64,000 bases of DNA from Mycoemilia scoparia (GCA_027575805.1 JANBPU010000028.1:1-64000); one strand, 5' to 3'; shown: positions 20,997 through 33,146, numbered from the stretch's first letter. Numbers and translations: made by a program. The notes: generated from the letters alone by a model not told the origin.

Positions 20997-22821
20997 TCAT
21001 ATACACACACATACACAAATGAATTCAATTTTCTATAATGAATTGGTATTCTGGTCTGGGAATTAGAGTTGTTTTAAAATTTATATATATATATATGCAT
21101 GCTTTCTTCTAATAAAAATATCTTGTTTCAAGGTTTTTTGACAGTCAGCCAGTACAATATTCTTTATGATTAGGCTATATATGTGAGATTAGACTCATTT
21201 GAAAAAGTACCAGAGTCGTTCCCGTGATGCAAGCCAATAGCCAGCGGGGAACTGAATTACCATAGCAAATCATCAAATGTGTATTAATTATACAGGAAGG
21301 AGCTTTACACGTTGAATATTGTAGTAGTATACCATGAAGCCGGGAAGAGAGCTAGTGATAGCAGTAGCAGTAATGGGTATGGTAAGCAAAAAATCATCAA
21401 AAATATGTGTGTATAATTACATTTGAAGAACAGGTCAAGCACCTATATACCATCACCAAAGATCTTCTTAAATTATCAGAGTCGAGTAAGAGACTCGATA
21501 GTAGTATCAAATATGGCGCAATTGCTAAAACATAGTTTCTATCTTATTTTCAAACTACTGGCTATTTAAATAACATGGCTTAGGTATCTCCCAAAAATTA
21601 CAGTAAGAATTGAAAATTATATTCAGGTATAGACAAGTGTACTAAAAATTATAAGCGTGAAAATTATTCATTATGACTATTATTTTTCTTGACTGATAAT
21701 TTGAAATAAGGAAAATGAAAGGAAAAAATAATTCGTGTAAAAATAATAAAATTAGAGTTGGGGAAAGGTCTAGATACCCAAACTCTAAAAAACATGGTTT
21801 TCAAAAGAAATCAAAATCTCAACTCCTAAATACAAAATCTATAGTTTTTTAGAAGAAAGTTTGCTCTCTACAGACACACACAGACCATTCAATACCATTC
21901 GAGTGGTTTTTCTCTGTAAACTTGAATATATATACAAAGAAAAAGAAATTTATAATTACAAAGGGCAGAATAAAGAATATCAAATCTTTTGATATGATCG
22001 GCAGCTTAAACAAGCAATTTTAGTATGCTTGGGGCGCAATGTAGAATCATTCTAAAGCAATTCGCCCATACACATGCACGTGTAAAATTATATTGGCCGT
22101 GGGTATTTGCTTACAACGACAATAACATCAATTCTAAAGATACCCCCCAACATTTTGGTAAATTCAATAAACTCGACTCTTGGTGCCACAATAATCATAA
22201 TGTTATTTCTAATATCAAGCCATTAATCAAAATGGCTATTATAAGGTTCACACACACACACATACATACTTCCCTGTAAATACAAGCTATGATTAGTTTG
22301 ATTTCTTTTGGGGCCAAGAGATTACCTGTTCATTTCCTTTGGTCTCAATCATGTTCTATAAATGTTGTTATTAGAATTTGGTTTTGATAGATAGAAATAG
22401 AAATAGAAATAGAGAGAGAGTGACTGCTTAAATTCGTGTGTTTAAATGATTTTATGTGTGAGAAAATGATGTTCCCCCTCCCTAACACTATTACCTTTGC
22501 ACACATTTTGTAGATATGTGTGTGTGTGTGTGTGTGTGTGTGTTCTACGAATAGACAGAGAAAAATCTAAACTATCCAAACAATATACTATTACAACCAT
22601 ACAACTCTAAAAATATATGAGGCTCTTGAATTAGATGACGACCATACAAACCCAAGAATATTTTTGCGTGTTTGTCTATAAATACAAGAGCAAATTCCGG
22701 TTCCACTCCATTCTAAACTTATAACAATTACATTTATTCTACATTTTATTTAACAAACATTTATTAATTTACACTTATTTTTGTACATTACATTTTTAAA
22801 ACACACACATATACCTAAAAA
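20997..22821. other. Intergenic region, AT-rich
   Basis: This spacer of 1.8 kb between RPC53 and HAD gene 2 has no recognised gene. It holds the RPC53 3' UTR, a (TA) tract near 21083-21096, a tetra/hexanucleotide purine run (GATAGATAGAAATAGAAATA, near 22387) and a (GT) tract at about 22517-22541. The last 150 bp are AT-rich and should include the HAD gene 2 promoter. No family A-D element was seen. Confidence 0.6.
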
Positions 22822-24895
22822 ATGATTGACAAGACACAGACCAAGGAAATGATTGCTAAGCTCCTTAAGAGACGCAGTCTTTTCACTATTACACCCCCTC
22901 CAATGCTTATTCAGCAGGAGCCACCTAAGCCTTTGTACACCAAGGGTGCCATTGTATTTGATATCGATGGTGTTTTGCTCAAGGTATGCATATCACACTG
23001 ATACTATAAATGTTGTAACTTGTATGTAATTTGCAAAAAAGTTAGAGTAAATACTAAATCAATATTGTTGTTGTTGTTGTTGCTGCTTCTTTTTCTCAAT
23101 TATTATAATAAATATATATGAATAAATGAATGAATAGGGAAAGACTGCCATTCCTGAGGCCATTGATACCCTAAAGGTTCTTGGTGGACAAAACGAGATG
23201 GGCAAGAGAATCCCATTCTTGCTTTTGACTAATGGCGGCGGTGTTAGTGAAGAAGAAAAGGCAAAGGAACTTAGCAAGACCCTTGATTTCCCTGTAAGTA
23301 TGCTGACTAACCTCTTCTCCAAATTCAAAAGCTATACACAATGCAATTTCCTGAAATTAAAAAACTATAAATAGCATGAAATCTAATTCATTTATTCTAT
23401 TTTTTGATTGTCGATTGATTGGTTGCAACCTGATAGATTATGCCTGAACAAGTTATTCTTTCACATACCCCAATGAAGGCACTTGTTCCTGAATACAAGG
23501 ACAAGCTTATCATGGTTGTTGGTGGAAAGAACCGCAGCTGCGTTCGTATTGCCAAAATGTACGGCTTTACCAAGGTTTGCACTCCAAACGATGTGTACAA
23601 CTGGAATAAGGCTGTTTGGCCTTTTATGGATGCTCCTCCTCAGGAAGAACTTCCCAGTGATGTAAGTACATTGCTAATACTGCTATTTTTACATTACTGT
23701 ATTAGCTCTCTAAACAGGGCTATTCTGACTCCACTACCTTGCCAACATACAAACTAACACCATATCCTCTTTGTTTGTTTTTGATGAACATTGTAGCCTG
23801 AGGATGAAGCCAATGCTGACTATAGCAAGGAAAAGATCCATGCCGTTATGATTTTCCATGACCCCCGTGATTGTAAGTATCATATCTAACTCCTACTCTC
23901 CTGGCTCCATACATACACACAAACATATGTGTTTACGCATCATCATTATAAGACCAAGTTAATAACCACCGCATCAAAATGAATGTGTAAATTTATAGAT
24001 GGCCGTGATCTCCAGATTGTCTATGATGTCCTAAAGTCCAAGGACGGTATTCTTGGAAACGGATACATGGATTCTGGCGAGCAGAGCGTCCCACTCTATT
24101 GTTCGAATGCCGATCTTGTAAGTACTCATTCCTCTAACAACGCTAGTAGTAACAGCAATAATAATAATAATAATAATAATGGCATATCTAATTTTTATTC
24201 CTAATCTTACAATTCTTTAATAATAATGATGCAATGGCGGCAATGTAGATCTGGAGCAATGACTTTGTTTCGCCCAGATTCGGTCAAGGTGCATTCCACG
24301 TTTGTCTCCACGGTATTTGGGATGTAAGTAATCTCTTTTATATATACAAATACTTGATTCCGCATATCTGTGCAGAACAGCAAAGAGCATTTCGTCATGC
24401 ATTTTGGTCACAATTCCAAAGCCACATATATATATATATATATCAAACAATTAAAAAGAATTGCATTGAATTGTTTCTAACAATAATACACGTATTTTTA
24501 TTTTATTTTATTTCTTTCTGTTATAGAAAACCTCTGGTAACGACCAAGACAAGCTTGAGAAGAGACTCTTTGGTAAACCCTTCCAGGTCCAATATGAGTT
24601 TGCTGAAAAGTGCCTAGACAAGCTTATTAGCAGCCAAGCCGGGGATTCCGAAGCTTCGACTTCTGCTGCTGATACTGATGGCGTCAAGCGCAATGTTTAT
24701 GCAATCGGTGACAACCCCCTTTCCGATATTGATGGTGCTCATAACTATGGATGGAACAGTGTTCTGGTTAGAACCGGTGTTTATACCGAGGCCACCAAGC
24801 ACAAGTATGCTGATTCTAAGCCTACCCAGATTGTAGATAATGTGGGCGATGCTATCAAGTGGATTCTTGAGAACGAGGCTGCTCGTGAGGACTAA
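22822..24895 (+). CDS. CECR5/HDHD5-like HAD-superfamily hydrolase, paralogue 2
   Basis: Seven exons are inferred: 22822-22983, 23138-23293, 23437-23661, 23797-23872, 23999-24117, 24249-24323 and 24527-24895. All are GT-AG and in phase, for 393 residues. Motif I is FDIDGVLLK (Asp47/Asp49), motif II LTNGGGVSEEEK, and motif IV GDNPLSDIDGAHNYGW. The N-termini of both paralogues share QTKExIAxxL. Exon 2 (156 nt), the 119-nt exon and the 75-nt exon have identical lengths in the two genes, so the duplication is older than neither gene's introns. This copy has one extra intron (after a PSD codon near 23661) and a Ser/Ala-rich insert in the last exon. Codons are more biased than in paralogue 1, which suggests higher expression. 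The substrate is unknown. Confidence 0.92.
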
Positions 24896-25399
24896 TAAAA
24901 TCAACCAGCCAATCTTTGGCTATTGATATCGAAAAGTGGCTGTGCGTGAAGGTATTGTGATATTTGGAATGTGATATCATTGCAATCAGCACAGAGATAG
25001 TTCCCGACCCTTGCACGCTGGACGTGTGGGTTATCATTGTGTAGAATTGCAGTTTCTGTGGTGGTGGAGGCATTTTAACTCGCAAAACACTCTGCCCATA
25101 GTGGATTTTGGTCTATCAGCCAGAGTATTTAAGATTGGCTATTTTATTATTTTTATTAGTGGTCTTGGTTTGGATGCTGCAGCCCATTGATTGTCTTAAT
25201 CACTTTACCAATAAACAACACATTCATACCATTGCAATTCCTGGATACCCTTATAGAAATTGTGTTTGGACATCTGCAGTTTTTCTGAATACTTTTTTTG
25301 TCTCTGTCGATAGGGGTTATTATCAAGTAATTGCCAATAGACATACACACAATCATTCAAAGTTACTTTGAAGCGAATCTAGTCAAAACTTGGTGAATG

Positions 25400-25530
25400 A
25401 TATGGGTGATAATTTTTAAAGGGTGTGGTGTGACTTTTGGTGGTAGCCAGCGATTATAGGGATAGTCCTAGCCAAATGAGCGATCACCATTTGTTAGCAA
25501 ATAGCCACCTTTCAAAACAACTACTCATAT
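25400..25530 (-). mobile_element. Family A MITE-like element, copy A4a
   Basis: The left end ATATGGGTGATAATTTTTAA followed by AGGGTG pairs with a right end CCTTTCAAAACAACTACTCA followed by TAT. The core is inverted (CGATTATAGGGATAGTCCTA, then GCCAAATGAGCG). At about 131 bp it is longer than most copies. Its right end merges with the left end of copy A4b. Confidence 0.65.
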
Positions 25531-25619
25531 GAGTAGTTATTTTTGAAGGGCTATAGAGTCGCTCATTTGGCTGGGATTTCCCCTATAAATATTCACCCTT
25601 CAAAAATTATGATCCATAT
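25526..25619 (+). mobile_element. Family A MITE-like element, copy A4b
   Basis: It runs from CATATGAGTAGTTATTTTTG through GCTCATTTGGCTGGGATTTC and CCCTATAAAT to ACCCTTCAAAAATTATGATC followed by CATAT. It is in the opposite orientation to A4a and shares the CATATG junction with it, so the two form one inverted composite of about 220 bp. Confidence 0.7.
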
Positions 25620-25647
25620 CTAGATTAAAAATCGCAAGGCGATAAAT

Positions 25648-25784
25648 GACTAGTTCTCCACCAAAAGGGTACTAGGATATTCCCTGCAAATCGGCCCATA
25701 GCCCATATGTTTTAGCTAGAGCATCAGTGATGATTGGCCAGCCTCCAAGGGAATGTTCTAGTGCCCTTTTAGAGGAGACTACTC
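25648..25784 (+). mobile_element. Family B MITE-like element, copy B2
   Basis: The left end ACTAGTTCTCCACCAAAAGG followed by GTACTAGGATATTCCCTG pairs with the right end GGGAATGTTCTAGTGCCCTT followed by TTAGAGGAGACT. The core is GTTTTAGCTAGAGCATCAGT followed by GATGATTGGCCAG. The terminal inverted repeats of about 35 bp make it the clearest member of family B. Confidence 0.7.
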
Positions 25785-27217
25785 AGCCAAATTAAGCACC
25801 ACATGGGATACACGCACTAGGATCCTCGGAATCCCGTCATTTGCACATGGATAAGGTGTACACACATGCACCACAGCAACCAAATTAGATGGGGTTTTTC
25901 CTAGAAAACACGCAGGCATTGGGGTGGCGCTGGAAATCCATATAAAAGGATTGTTTTTTTTAATGAACCAATTGGGATACTCGTTTGTTTGGTTTTTACC
26001 AATACTTGGACAACGCACTGTGACTTGGCAGACACAACACACACATACACATAAAAACACTAACAAGAAGCTGTTAAACAGGCCTACAGTAGTTTTTGAC
26101 TGAATAAAGTCTGCTGCTAGGTTATGTTTTTCTTTGGCTGGCTGACTGACTGGCCGTGTGTGTGTGTGGAATGAGACAGGCAAATGGGAAGACAAGCAGT
26201 AAGAGAGGAAACCCTTTCACGGCTTGAAAACAAGAGAAGGGTCTTCTCAACACTTATTATAATTGCAATAGCATCTTTTTCATTTCCCTTTACTACTATT
26301 TGAAATACTTTTATCGTTACTTTATTGTTATTTGTTTGGTTTCGTACAAGAAGAAAGCTTGTGTATATATGAGTTTATGAGAATAAGAGCCACTCTAACG
26401 AATAACCACCAAGGCAACAGCAACACAGCAGCTGTGTAAACTCAACTCCAAGTTCTCGCTCGCTCTGTCTGTGCTTTTCAAAGACCACTACACAGAATAT
26501 ATTAAATTCTTTGGTCTTTATCCGCGTGGCAAAGCTGACAGTCGGCTTGGGCTTTTGTGCGGCTTACATTTATCAGACTTACAACACGCATAGTCGAGAT
26601 CACCTTTGTAACCACCCGTTGCTAAAAGCAAGCAATAATAGTAGCACTTCCTTTGTGCCAATCTTTTGCGTTCACCACAAGACAAAAGGTAAGCTCTAGC
26701 TCACTTTTCTCAAAAACAATGCCTTTAAACAGAAGCATGTGGTGCATTTAGCATTTTCTCGCAATTTCGCTCTACCTCACTCTTTCCTCAACCTCTTATC
26801 CCATTGATATTTAATCCATGTGGCAAGTGTAGCAGCAGCTCCTGCTGGTTGGATCGTTCAAGAAATTTTCCCATTTTCTCCTTCTCTCCTTATTCATCCA
26901 TTCATCCATACAGTTGATTGTTTTTTGATATAACATGATAATATTGCTGCAACTTTCTTTCTCACCTGACACATATTCGCAAATTAGAATTCACTGCATA
27001 GCTTTTCTCATTTCCATACCAGACCAAAGGGTCGCAGCAGAAACACAGCATATTCGGCTATTAACTTTTTAGGGTCACTAACGGCATATTTAAATTTATT
27101 TATCATAGCATAGCAGGAATATACATATACAGGAGTCTAGAGTTGTCAGACATTCTTTTCTTATTATCCAACTAAAAGCTCTACATAGTAATAGTAATAG
27201 TAGCAGCAGCAATAGCG

Positions 27218-29596
27218 ATGGGTAAATCAAAGAATAAAAGCAAAAGGGACAGCAGCTCCATGAAAAAATACCTGCCTTCGGTATTTTCGGCTCCAAAGTC
27301 TGCTACACCAGCTCAAAATGAACCTCAAGATGTCACCACCACCACCACCAACAACAACAACAACGATAAGGACAAAAGCTCGGAATCCAATATGTTAGAA
27401 CCATCAGTATTGTCAAGTGCTTTCGGCAATGTCATGAATACCGAGTCTCAATCTCCAGTGGTACAAGAACCACCTGTAGATAAACAAGAAGAAACTCCTA
27501 ACACCGAAATCACAGATTCCAAAACCTCACCACCATCTTATACCGAACGTCTAACCAGTTTAAACAGCAATAAGGGCACATCACCACCTTCCAATACCAA
27601 CAACAACAACAACAACAACAACAGCGGCAGTATAAGGAATGGAACCACGCCATCCCTACAACCTTCCAAGGAAGATTTGATCCGCCATCGTCTACTTCCT
27701 GGTATAGCCTCACTCATAATGCCCCACTGCTGTTTATACATCCTAACTGCCGTCGAAGGCAACTGGTCCCAAACCGAATACGGCCCCATCAGTCCACGCA
27801 TAACCAAGCCTGTAGGCTACGTTATCGGCAACGCCATCCCGCTGGCTCTCGAATTTGCCAGCGCACTCTTCTATACATTCCGCACGATTCCAGCTCTTGA
27901 AAAATGGGTCTCCCAAAGCACCATAGTCCTTACCCACATATTTATTAACCTTGTTGTGGGCAGTGTGACGCTGGGCATAGCAATTGCCTATAACCGCGAT
28001 CCTGGATTCAACAACTACTATGTCACCCCTGAGTTCATTTGTATGTACACCGGATCCGCCCTCGCTTACCTCCAATCCTTCCTGTTGGCTGTCGACTACC
28101 TGACCACGTCGAAATACAATTCCCGGGGAAGTGGGCTTTCTCCAAGCATGCAGGCTGCCGGCGGTATTGCCGCACTGGTGAATATTTGGGCCGGGTTTGG
28201 TGGACTGATTTACTCAAACGTCGAAGATAAACGGGTGTTCCATGCTTTCAATTCATGCTTTGAGAGCTGGAACCTCTTGACCGGAACTGGCATATCAAAT
28301 ACACCGATCAGAACGGATAGCAGCAAGGTGTTCAATCTGTTCTGGCTGCCTTTTGGGTATTTGATAATATTCGGGTATGCCACGACCATTGTGTATGGAA
28401 CTATCGGATATTTCGATGGCCCGTTTGTTAGAAGAAGATTGGAGGCCAGGAAACAGATGAGATTGTACTTAAGGTCTATTCGGAATTCGGCTGCTACCAC
28501 TATTGCTATCACCACCGGTAGTAGTAGTAGTATTTCCGGAGCTGCTGTTGGTGGGAAGGACTTTATTAGAAAGTGTGGTGGAGATAATATTAGTAGTAGT
28601 GGTAGTACTGGCTCTAATACTCCATATGATACAGCCCAACCCAACTACAACAACTCCAATAACCAAACTAAAGACTGTAGCGATAATAATACCACCGCCA
28701 TCACTGCTGTAGCTTATTCCAAACCAGATACAGATTACCAAATAACCAAGCAACACCGTCGGTTTTACCTTTTGCTGTTCGGCATATTCTTGCTCGTTAA
28801 AGTAACTAGCTGGCTATTGGGTTCTCTGATTTTCCATTTCACTGAGGACAATTGGTCATATTGGGAATCCATGTATTTCACATTCCTTGCTATTCTGGGA
28901 ATTGGACTCTCGGGAAGATCGCCAAGTTCGCCTAGTGGCCAAGTACTTTATATGTGCTACACATATTGTGACCTGATTTTGACATTCATATTTGTTGCGA
29001 TTATGGCCAATCTGGCTTGGAATCTGATATCCTGGTTTGAAGGGTTCAAATCTGTTGGGGCTTTCTTCCTTAGACATGGGCCAAAGAAGTTTAGACCAAA
29101 ACCTGTGGATGCTGATGGTGTGGAACTGGATGATGTATCTACCAATGAACATGTCGATGATGATGATAATGACGACGACCACGGCAAAGAGGAGGAGGAG
29201 AGAGTATCTGCTACTGCAACCGAAGGAAGAGGTGGTGAAGGAAGCAAAGGAGTCACGATTAGACAGAGCAATTCATCGTCACCTACTACTTCAAACGCAA
29301 CAGCCACCACCCCTACCAAAGATCCAACAACCAATGGGGAGCTATACAATCCCAGTACTTCGGTGTTTACTCAAGGATATCCACAAACTATGGACCGCTC
29401 ATTTATTAAAGCCACATCTAAAAGCCTTAATGAAACGTTGGGACTGGCTAATAGAATATACCACACTCTTAACGAACAAAAAGATGGCAACAATAATGAT
29501 AGCAATAATGATAGCCAGGCTTTACGTGAACAACTGGCGTTGCTCGTAGGCCGTTTAGAAAGTACCATAGATGATATAGATTCCTCATTGCTTTAA
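27218..29596 (+). CDS. Two-pore potassium channel of TOK1 type, divergent filters
   Basis: A single-exon ORF of 792 residues. A disordered Asn/Thr/Ser-rich N-terminus of about 145 residues, including an Asn run, is followed by hydrophobic segments that fit an eight-helix, two-pore TOK layout. Pore 1 lies around residues 347-370, with the filter position reading LLTGTGISNTP (T355-G-T-G-I359). Pore 2 lies around 545-575, reading FLAILGIGLSGRSP (L560-G-I-G-L-S565), followed by a hydrophobic TM8. TOK channels usually have TIGxGD-like filters; here GxG is kept but the following Asp is missing in both. A soluble, Gly/Ser-rich loop of about 90 residues separates the pores. The C-terminus is acidic and disordered and ends in a leucine-rich helix. 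K+ conduction is inferred, not shown. The family assignment is likely but the filter change leaves the selectivity open. Confidence 0.7.
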   Translation: MGKSKNKSKRDSSSMKKYLPSVFSAPKSATPAQNEPQDVTTTTTNNNNNDKDKSSESNMLEPSVLSSAFGNVMNTESQSPVVQEPPVDKQEETPNTEITDSKTSPPSYTERLTSLNSNKGTSPPSNTNNNNNNNNSGSIRNGTTPSLQPSKEDLIRHRLLPGIASLIMPHCCLYILTAVEGNWSQTEYGPISPRITKPVGYVIGNAIPLALEFASALFYTFRTIPALEKWVSQSTIVLTHIFINLVVGSVTLGIAIAYNRDPGFNNYYVTPEFICMYTGSALAYLQSFLLAVDYLTTSKYNSRGSGLSPSMQAAGGIAALVNIWAGFGGLIYSNVEDKRVFHAFNSCFESWNLLTGTGISNTPIRTDSSKVFNLFWLPFGYLIIFGYATTIVYGTIGYFDGPFVRRRLEARKQMRLYLRSIRNSAATTIAITTGSSSSISGAAVGGKDFIRKCGGDNISSSGSTGSNTPYDTAQPNYNNSNNQTKDCSDNNTTAITAVAYSKPDTDYQITKQHRRFYLLLFGIFLLVKVTSWLLGSLIFHFTEDNWSYWESMYFTFLAILGIGLSGRSPSSPSGQVLYMCYTYCDLILTFIFVAIMANLAWNLISWFEGFKSVGAFFLRHGPKKFRPKPVDADGVELDDVSTNEHVDDDDNDDDHGKEEEERVSATATEGRGGEGSKGVTIRQSNSSSPTTSNATATTPTKDPTTNGELYNPSTSVFTQGYPQTMDRSFIKATSKSLNETLGLANRIYHTLNEQKDGNNNDSNNDSQALREQLALLVGRLESTIDDIDSSLL

Positions 29597-30414
29597 TAAT
29601 GATACAACAACATGATTTTTTATTTGAAATTTGATTTTACTTTTTTTTCTCTATTTATTTTTTTGTCCTGAATTGAATTGAATTGATAATGATAATAGCA
29701 ACGACCAACATACCACTGTTTTTCATGTCTGGATAATGTTTTTTTGGAAATATTATTAGTTGTATCCTGAATATCAATGTTCTTTTATTGAAAAGCAGAT
29801 CATGAATTGACATTCCCTGTTTATCTATCATCGCTATTGCTTCTAACAGTTGAGAATTCCAACCAAACATTCGGGGTTGTTGGGCTGGCTCATAGCTTTT
29901 GATCTGCGCGGTTAATTTATCAGCAATTGTCCTGATTCGACGCACCTTTTTGGATTCATGGAGAGCGGAGGATTAGCAATAATCATTTTCCAATGTATGA
30001 AGAATGGATGCTGCTGTGGTTGTACTTGCTTGTGCTGCTATATTGAGCCCAAACAAAAAACAAGTTGATTGTGCGTACTGTATCCTGTGTAGGGGGTTAA
30101 TTAGATTCCACAAAGAAAAAGGGGGGAGGAAGAGGGAAAACGAAAGTGTGCCAAAGAACGCAACAAGGGTCTTCCAGTCGGTCTATCTATCTCCGCAACA
30201 GATCAACCTCAACCACCACTCAACAACATCCATAGAAACGCATTCTTTATCTTTTAGCATATCCGTGTCTCTTGTCCTTTTCTTTACTTCTCGTCTTTTT
30301 TCTTTCACCTGTTTGCTTGTCTGACATAATCATATCATCTTTTGTTGTATAGTATTTTTTTAAAGCTCCTAGACAAGTTATATACAGAACGTACATAGAT
30401 AGCGATAGCACAAT
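29597..30414. other. Intergenic region between channel and HEM12-like gene
   Basis: About 820 bp between two plus-strand genes. The first 150 bp are T-rich 3' flank. Small ORFs on both strands (29655-29945 and 30004-30324) have no recognisable family. A pyrimidine-rich stretch at about 30240-30320 precedes the uroporphyrinogen decarboxylase start, as is common in fungal promoters. Confidence 0.55.
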
Positions 30415-31788
30415 ATGCCGCATTCGGTTGAATTTCCAGAACTTGTCAATGACCTTTACCTCCGAGCAGCACGTGGCGAAAAGGTTGAACGTACGCCTGT
30501 ATGGTGCATGAGACAGGCAGGTCGCTATCTTCCTGGTAAGTCTAAAAATGAATGAATAAAGCTATCAAAACAAGCACATTATATGAATTGCTGCTTATAT
30601 AAATAATCATGCAGATATGATAAAAGAAATTTTCATGCTACTACTACTACTATCATCCTGACTGCTATTTGAAATAGCTATTAGCATATATATACACACC
30701 AATGACAAAAGACCAGTACTAATACAAAACCCTTTACTTGAATTCAAAAACCAACTATAGAATTCAGAGCAATGCGCGCCGAACATAATTTTTTCAAAGT
30801 ATGCAGATCGCCTGAACTAGCAACCGAAGTGACAGTACAACCCATCGACCGCTACGAGGGACTTCTTGACGCCGCCATTATATTTTCCGATATCCTTGTA
30901 ATTCCCCAGGCAATGGGTATGGATATAGAAATGGTGCCAGGCAAGGGCCCCGTATTTGGACACCCACTACGCACCCCATCCGACATAGAGGCCTTCTTGG
31001 TCGACACCAAGCCCGGATTCTCGATCGATGTAGAGCTCAAATACGTATACGATGCAATTACAATGGCCAGGCACAGACTAGCAGGCCGTGTCCCACTATT
31101 CGGCTTCATCGGCGCTCCCTGGACTTTACTTGCCTACATGATCGAAGGAAGTGGCAGCAAGACATTTTCTCAAGCTAAAAGGTGGCTATGGAAATATCCA
31201 AAACAAACTCACCAGCTTTTGGAAAGGATCACAAATCTTTCGATCCGGTTTTTAATTGGCCAGGTCAATGCAGGGGCCCAGATGTTGCAGGTATTTGATT
31301 CCTGGGCGGGCGAGCTTGGTCCTCAAGATTTCAGCACCTTTGCGTTGCCGTATTTAAAGAAGATTGCAGAGGAACTCAAAGCACATTGCCCGGATGTTCC
31401 GTTGACTGTGTTTGCTAAGGGTGCTCATTATGCACTGGAAGAGCTGGCGGTTCTTCCGTTTGATGTTATTTCGTTGGACTGGACTATCGATCCGGTGGAG
31501 GCTAGAAAGCGGGTTCAGAAGGCCAGAGAGGGCGTGGAGTATAATGCTGCTGGAAGGAGAAGACCAGTGGTTTTGCAAGGAAATTTGGATCCTACTATCT
31601 TGTTTGCTGATCCAGAGATCATTAGGCTGCGTACAAAGGAAATGATTGAAAAGTTTGGATCGACTGGTCATATTGCCAATCTGGGACATGGTATGATGCC
31701 TGACCATGATCCTGAACACCTGAGGGTGTTTTTGGAAAGCGTCAAAGATGAAAGCACCAAGCTTTGTTGTTCCAAAAACAACAAATAA
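30415..31788 (+). CDS. HEM12: Uroporphyrinogen decarboxylase (heme biosynthesis)
   Basis: Two exons, 30415-30535 and 30761-31788, join in phase to 382 residues. The intron splits the signature [11 protein letters not shown] exactly at the Glu codon. Other family blocks are [13 protein letters not shown] (with the catalytic Asp region), [29 protein letters not shown] and [15 protein letters not shown] at the C-terminus. The enzyme removes four carboxyl groups from uroporphyrinogen III to make coproporphyrinogen III in the cytosol. The length is slightly above the usual 350-365 because of a short hydrophilic tail. The sequence looks intact. Confidence 0.96.
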
Positions 31789-33146
31789 TCAACACAATGG
31801 CGAGATTTTGATCTCTTCTTGTTTTTTCTTCCCTCCCTCCTTCCTTACTTCCTTTCTTTCTTTCTACATGTCTGTAGTGTATTACGGTATTGTGTATTTG
31901 GTCTTAAATTGCCCAGCTTTTCATGTGCTTTTTACTAGAAAATTTCGATCACACATACGTACTCATACAGAAACCATTTCCCTTATTCATTTTCTCGTTT
32001 TTTCTTTCTACTAATATACTTTGTAAAGATTATCTGGTAGAATCTCATCATCTACTAAAATAGCAGTACCACATATAATAATCATTCACGAATACTGGCC
32101 TAAAAGGCATGACAGCTTATGAACCAGTATTTCAGAGAGGGCGGCTGCTTGAGTGAAGGCGCAATTTGGTGATTCCATTTTGATGGAGAGCCTGTTATGT
32201 CGACATAGTCCTGACCAAGAGCTAATGATTGCTTCATGCATTTGAGATTCTTTGATATGTTTGGCTGGTAACAGTAGTACAAATATCTAAGAATGTTATG
32301 TACACTTTGTGAAAATTAACCCCCCTATAGTCTGTGGCTAGTCATGGTTTTGAGGAGAGGGGGCAAAAGTTCACCAACGATGACGACGATGCTTGCCTGG
32401 CGGATATGTGTGCATGCGTGTGTTTGTGTTTGGATACAAAGTTTCCTGACCAACAGGGTTTCTACGCAGCCAATGAGAGCTCAGGTAGCCATTATTGGGA
32501 CCTTGTTGTGTTTTCATTGTGCAGAGAGAGAGAAGGTCCGCAAAGGTGCTTTGGCTGTGCGTATGCCCCGGTTATTGTGTGTATAGTATGTGCTCGAGTG
32601 AGCCTTTGGCGTGGGCTGCTGACTGTCATGTCCTTCTTCGTCTGGCTGTCTTTCTCTATTTTGTACTTCTTTTCTCCTATAACCTCAATTAACACAAACT
32701 ATTTTGTGTCTATATTTTTCTTTCCAAAGACACGAGCACCAGTGTGCTTCCCACTTAACATATACTCGACATTTGAAACTTCGCACGCCGAGCCATACGC
32801 ATTTTGACAGAAACACTGTCGCTGCAGCAGCTCATTGGGCCCTTTGTGTTTCTCTTTGGCACTGCGATAACTGTTTTACTCAAAGACAACATTGCGTTTG
32901 TACATTTGCCCATTTCTAGTTTCTGACGGTTCGCATAGCTCGCATTCTATATACTCTTACATAACTACAAACTATCCTGAGCTGTTTGCCCGATCGCCAT
33001 ACCAAGCGTCACACATTCACATCAGCAATTCCGCAAGCCTTCTCAATCGCCGCCCTCTTTTTATTCTCAGGTATATTTGATTGTAAATATTCACCAGCTC
33101 TTTTCCTATTATACGCGCATATACAGACCCCCTAGCATACACGAAA
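31789..33146. other. Intergenic region upstream of ATG4 gene
   Basis: This 1.36-kb spacer has the heme-gene 3' flank, with a CT-rich run (CCTCCCTCCTTCCTTACTTC, near 31833), and the ATG4 promoter side. A plus-strand ORF at 32334-32807 is rich in Cys, Phe and Ser and has no family resemblance; it was not accepted. No family A-D element was seen. Confidence 0.55.

Larger units (their letters stand above)
24896..27217. other. Intergenic region with inverted family A pair and family B copy
   Basis: This 2.3-kb spacer lies upstream of the TOK-like channel gene. It holds two family A copies in opposite orientation (25400-25619), directly followed by a family B copy (25648-25784). From about 26150 to 27217 it is ordinary AT-rich promoter-side DNA. 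A short ORF at 26511-26699 ending near a GTAAGC donor was not accepted as a gene. Confidence 0.6.

Noticed and set aside
26511..26699. Short ORF ending near a GTAAGC donor upstream of the channel gene, a possible first exon
   Set aside because: The channel ORF already starts with a good Met and a typical N-terminus, and no in-phase acceptor joins the two convincingly.
32334..32807. 157-codon plus-strand ORF upstream of ATG4
   Set aside because: Composition is Cys/Phe/Ser-rich with runs, a second frame is open over the same bases, and no family or splice partner is seen.
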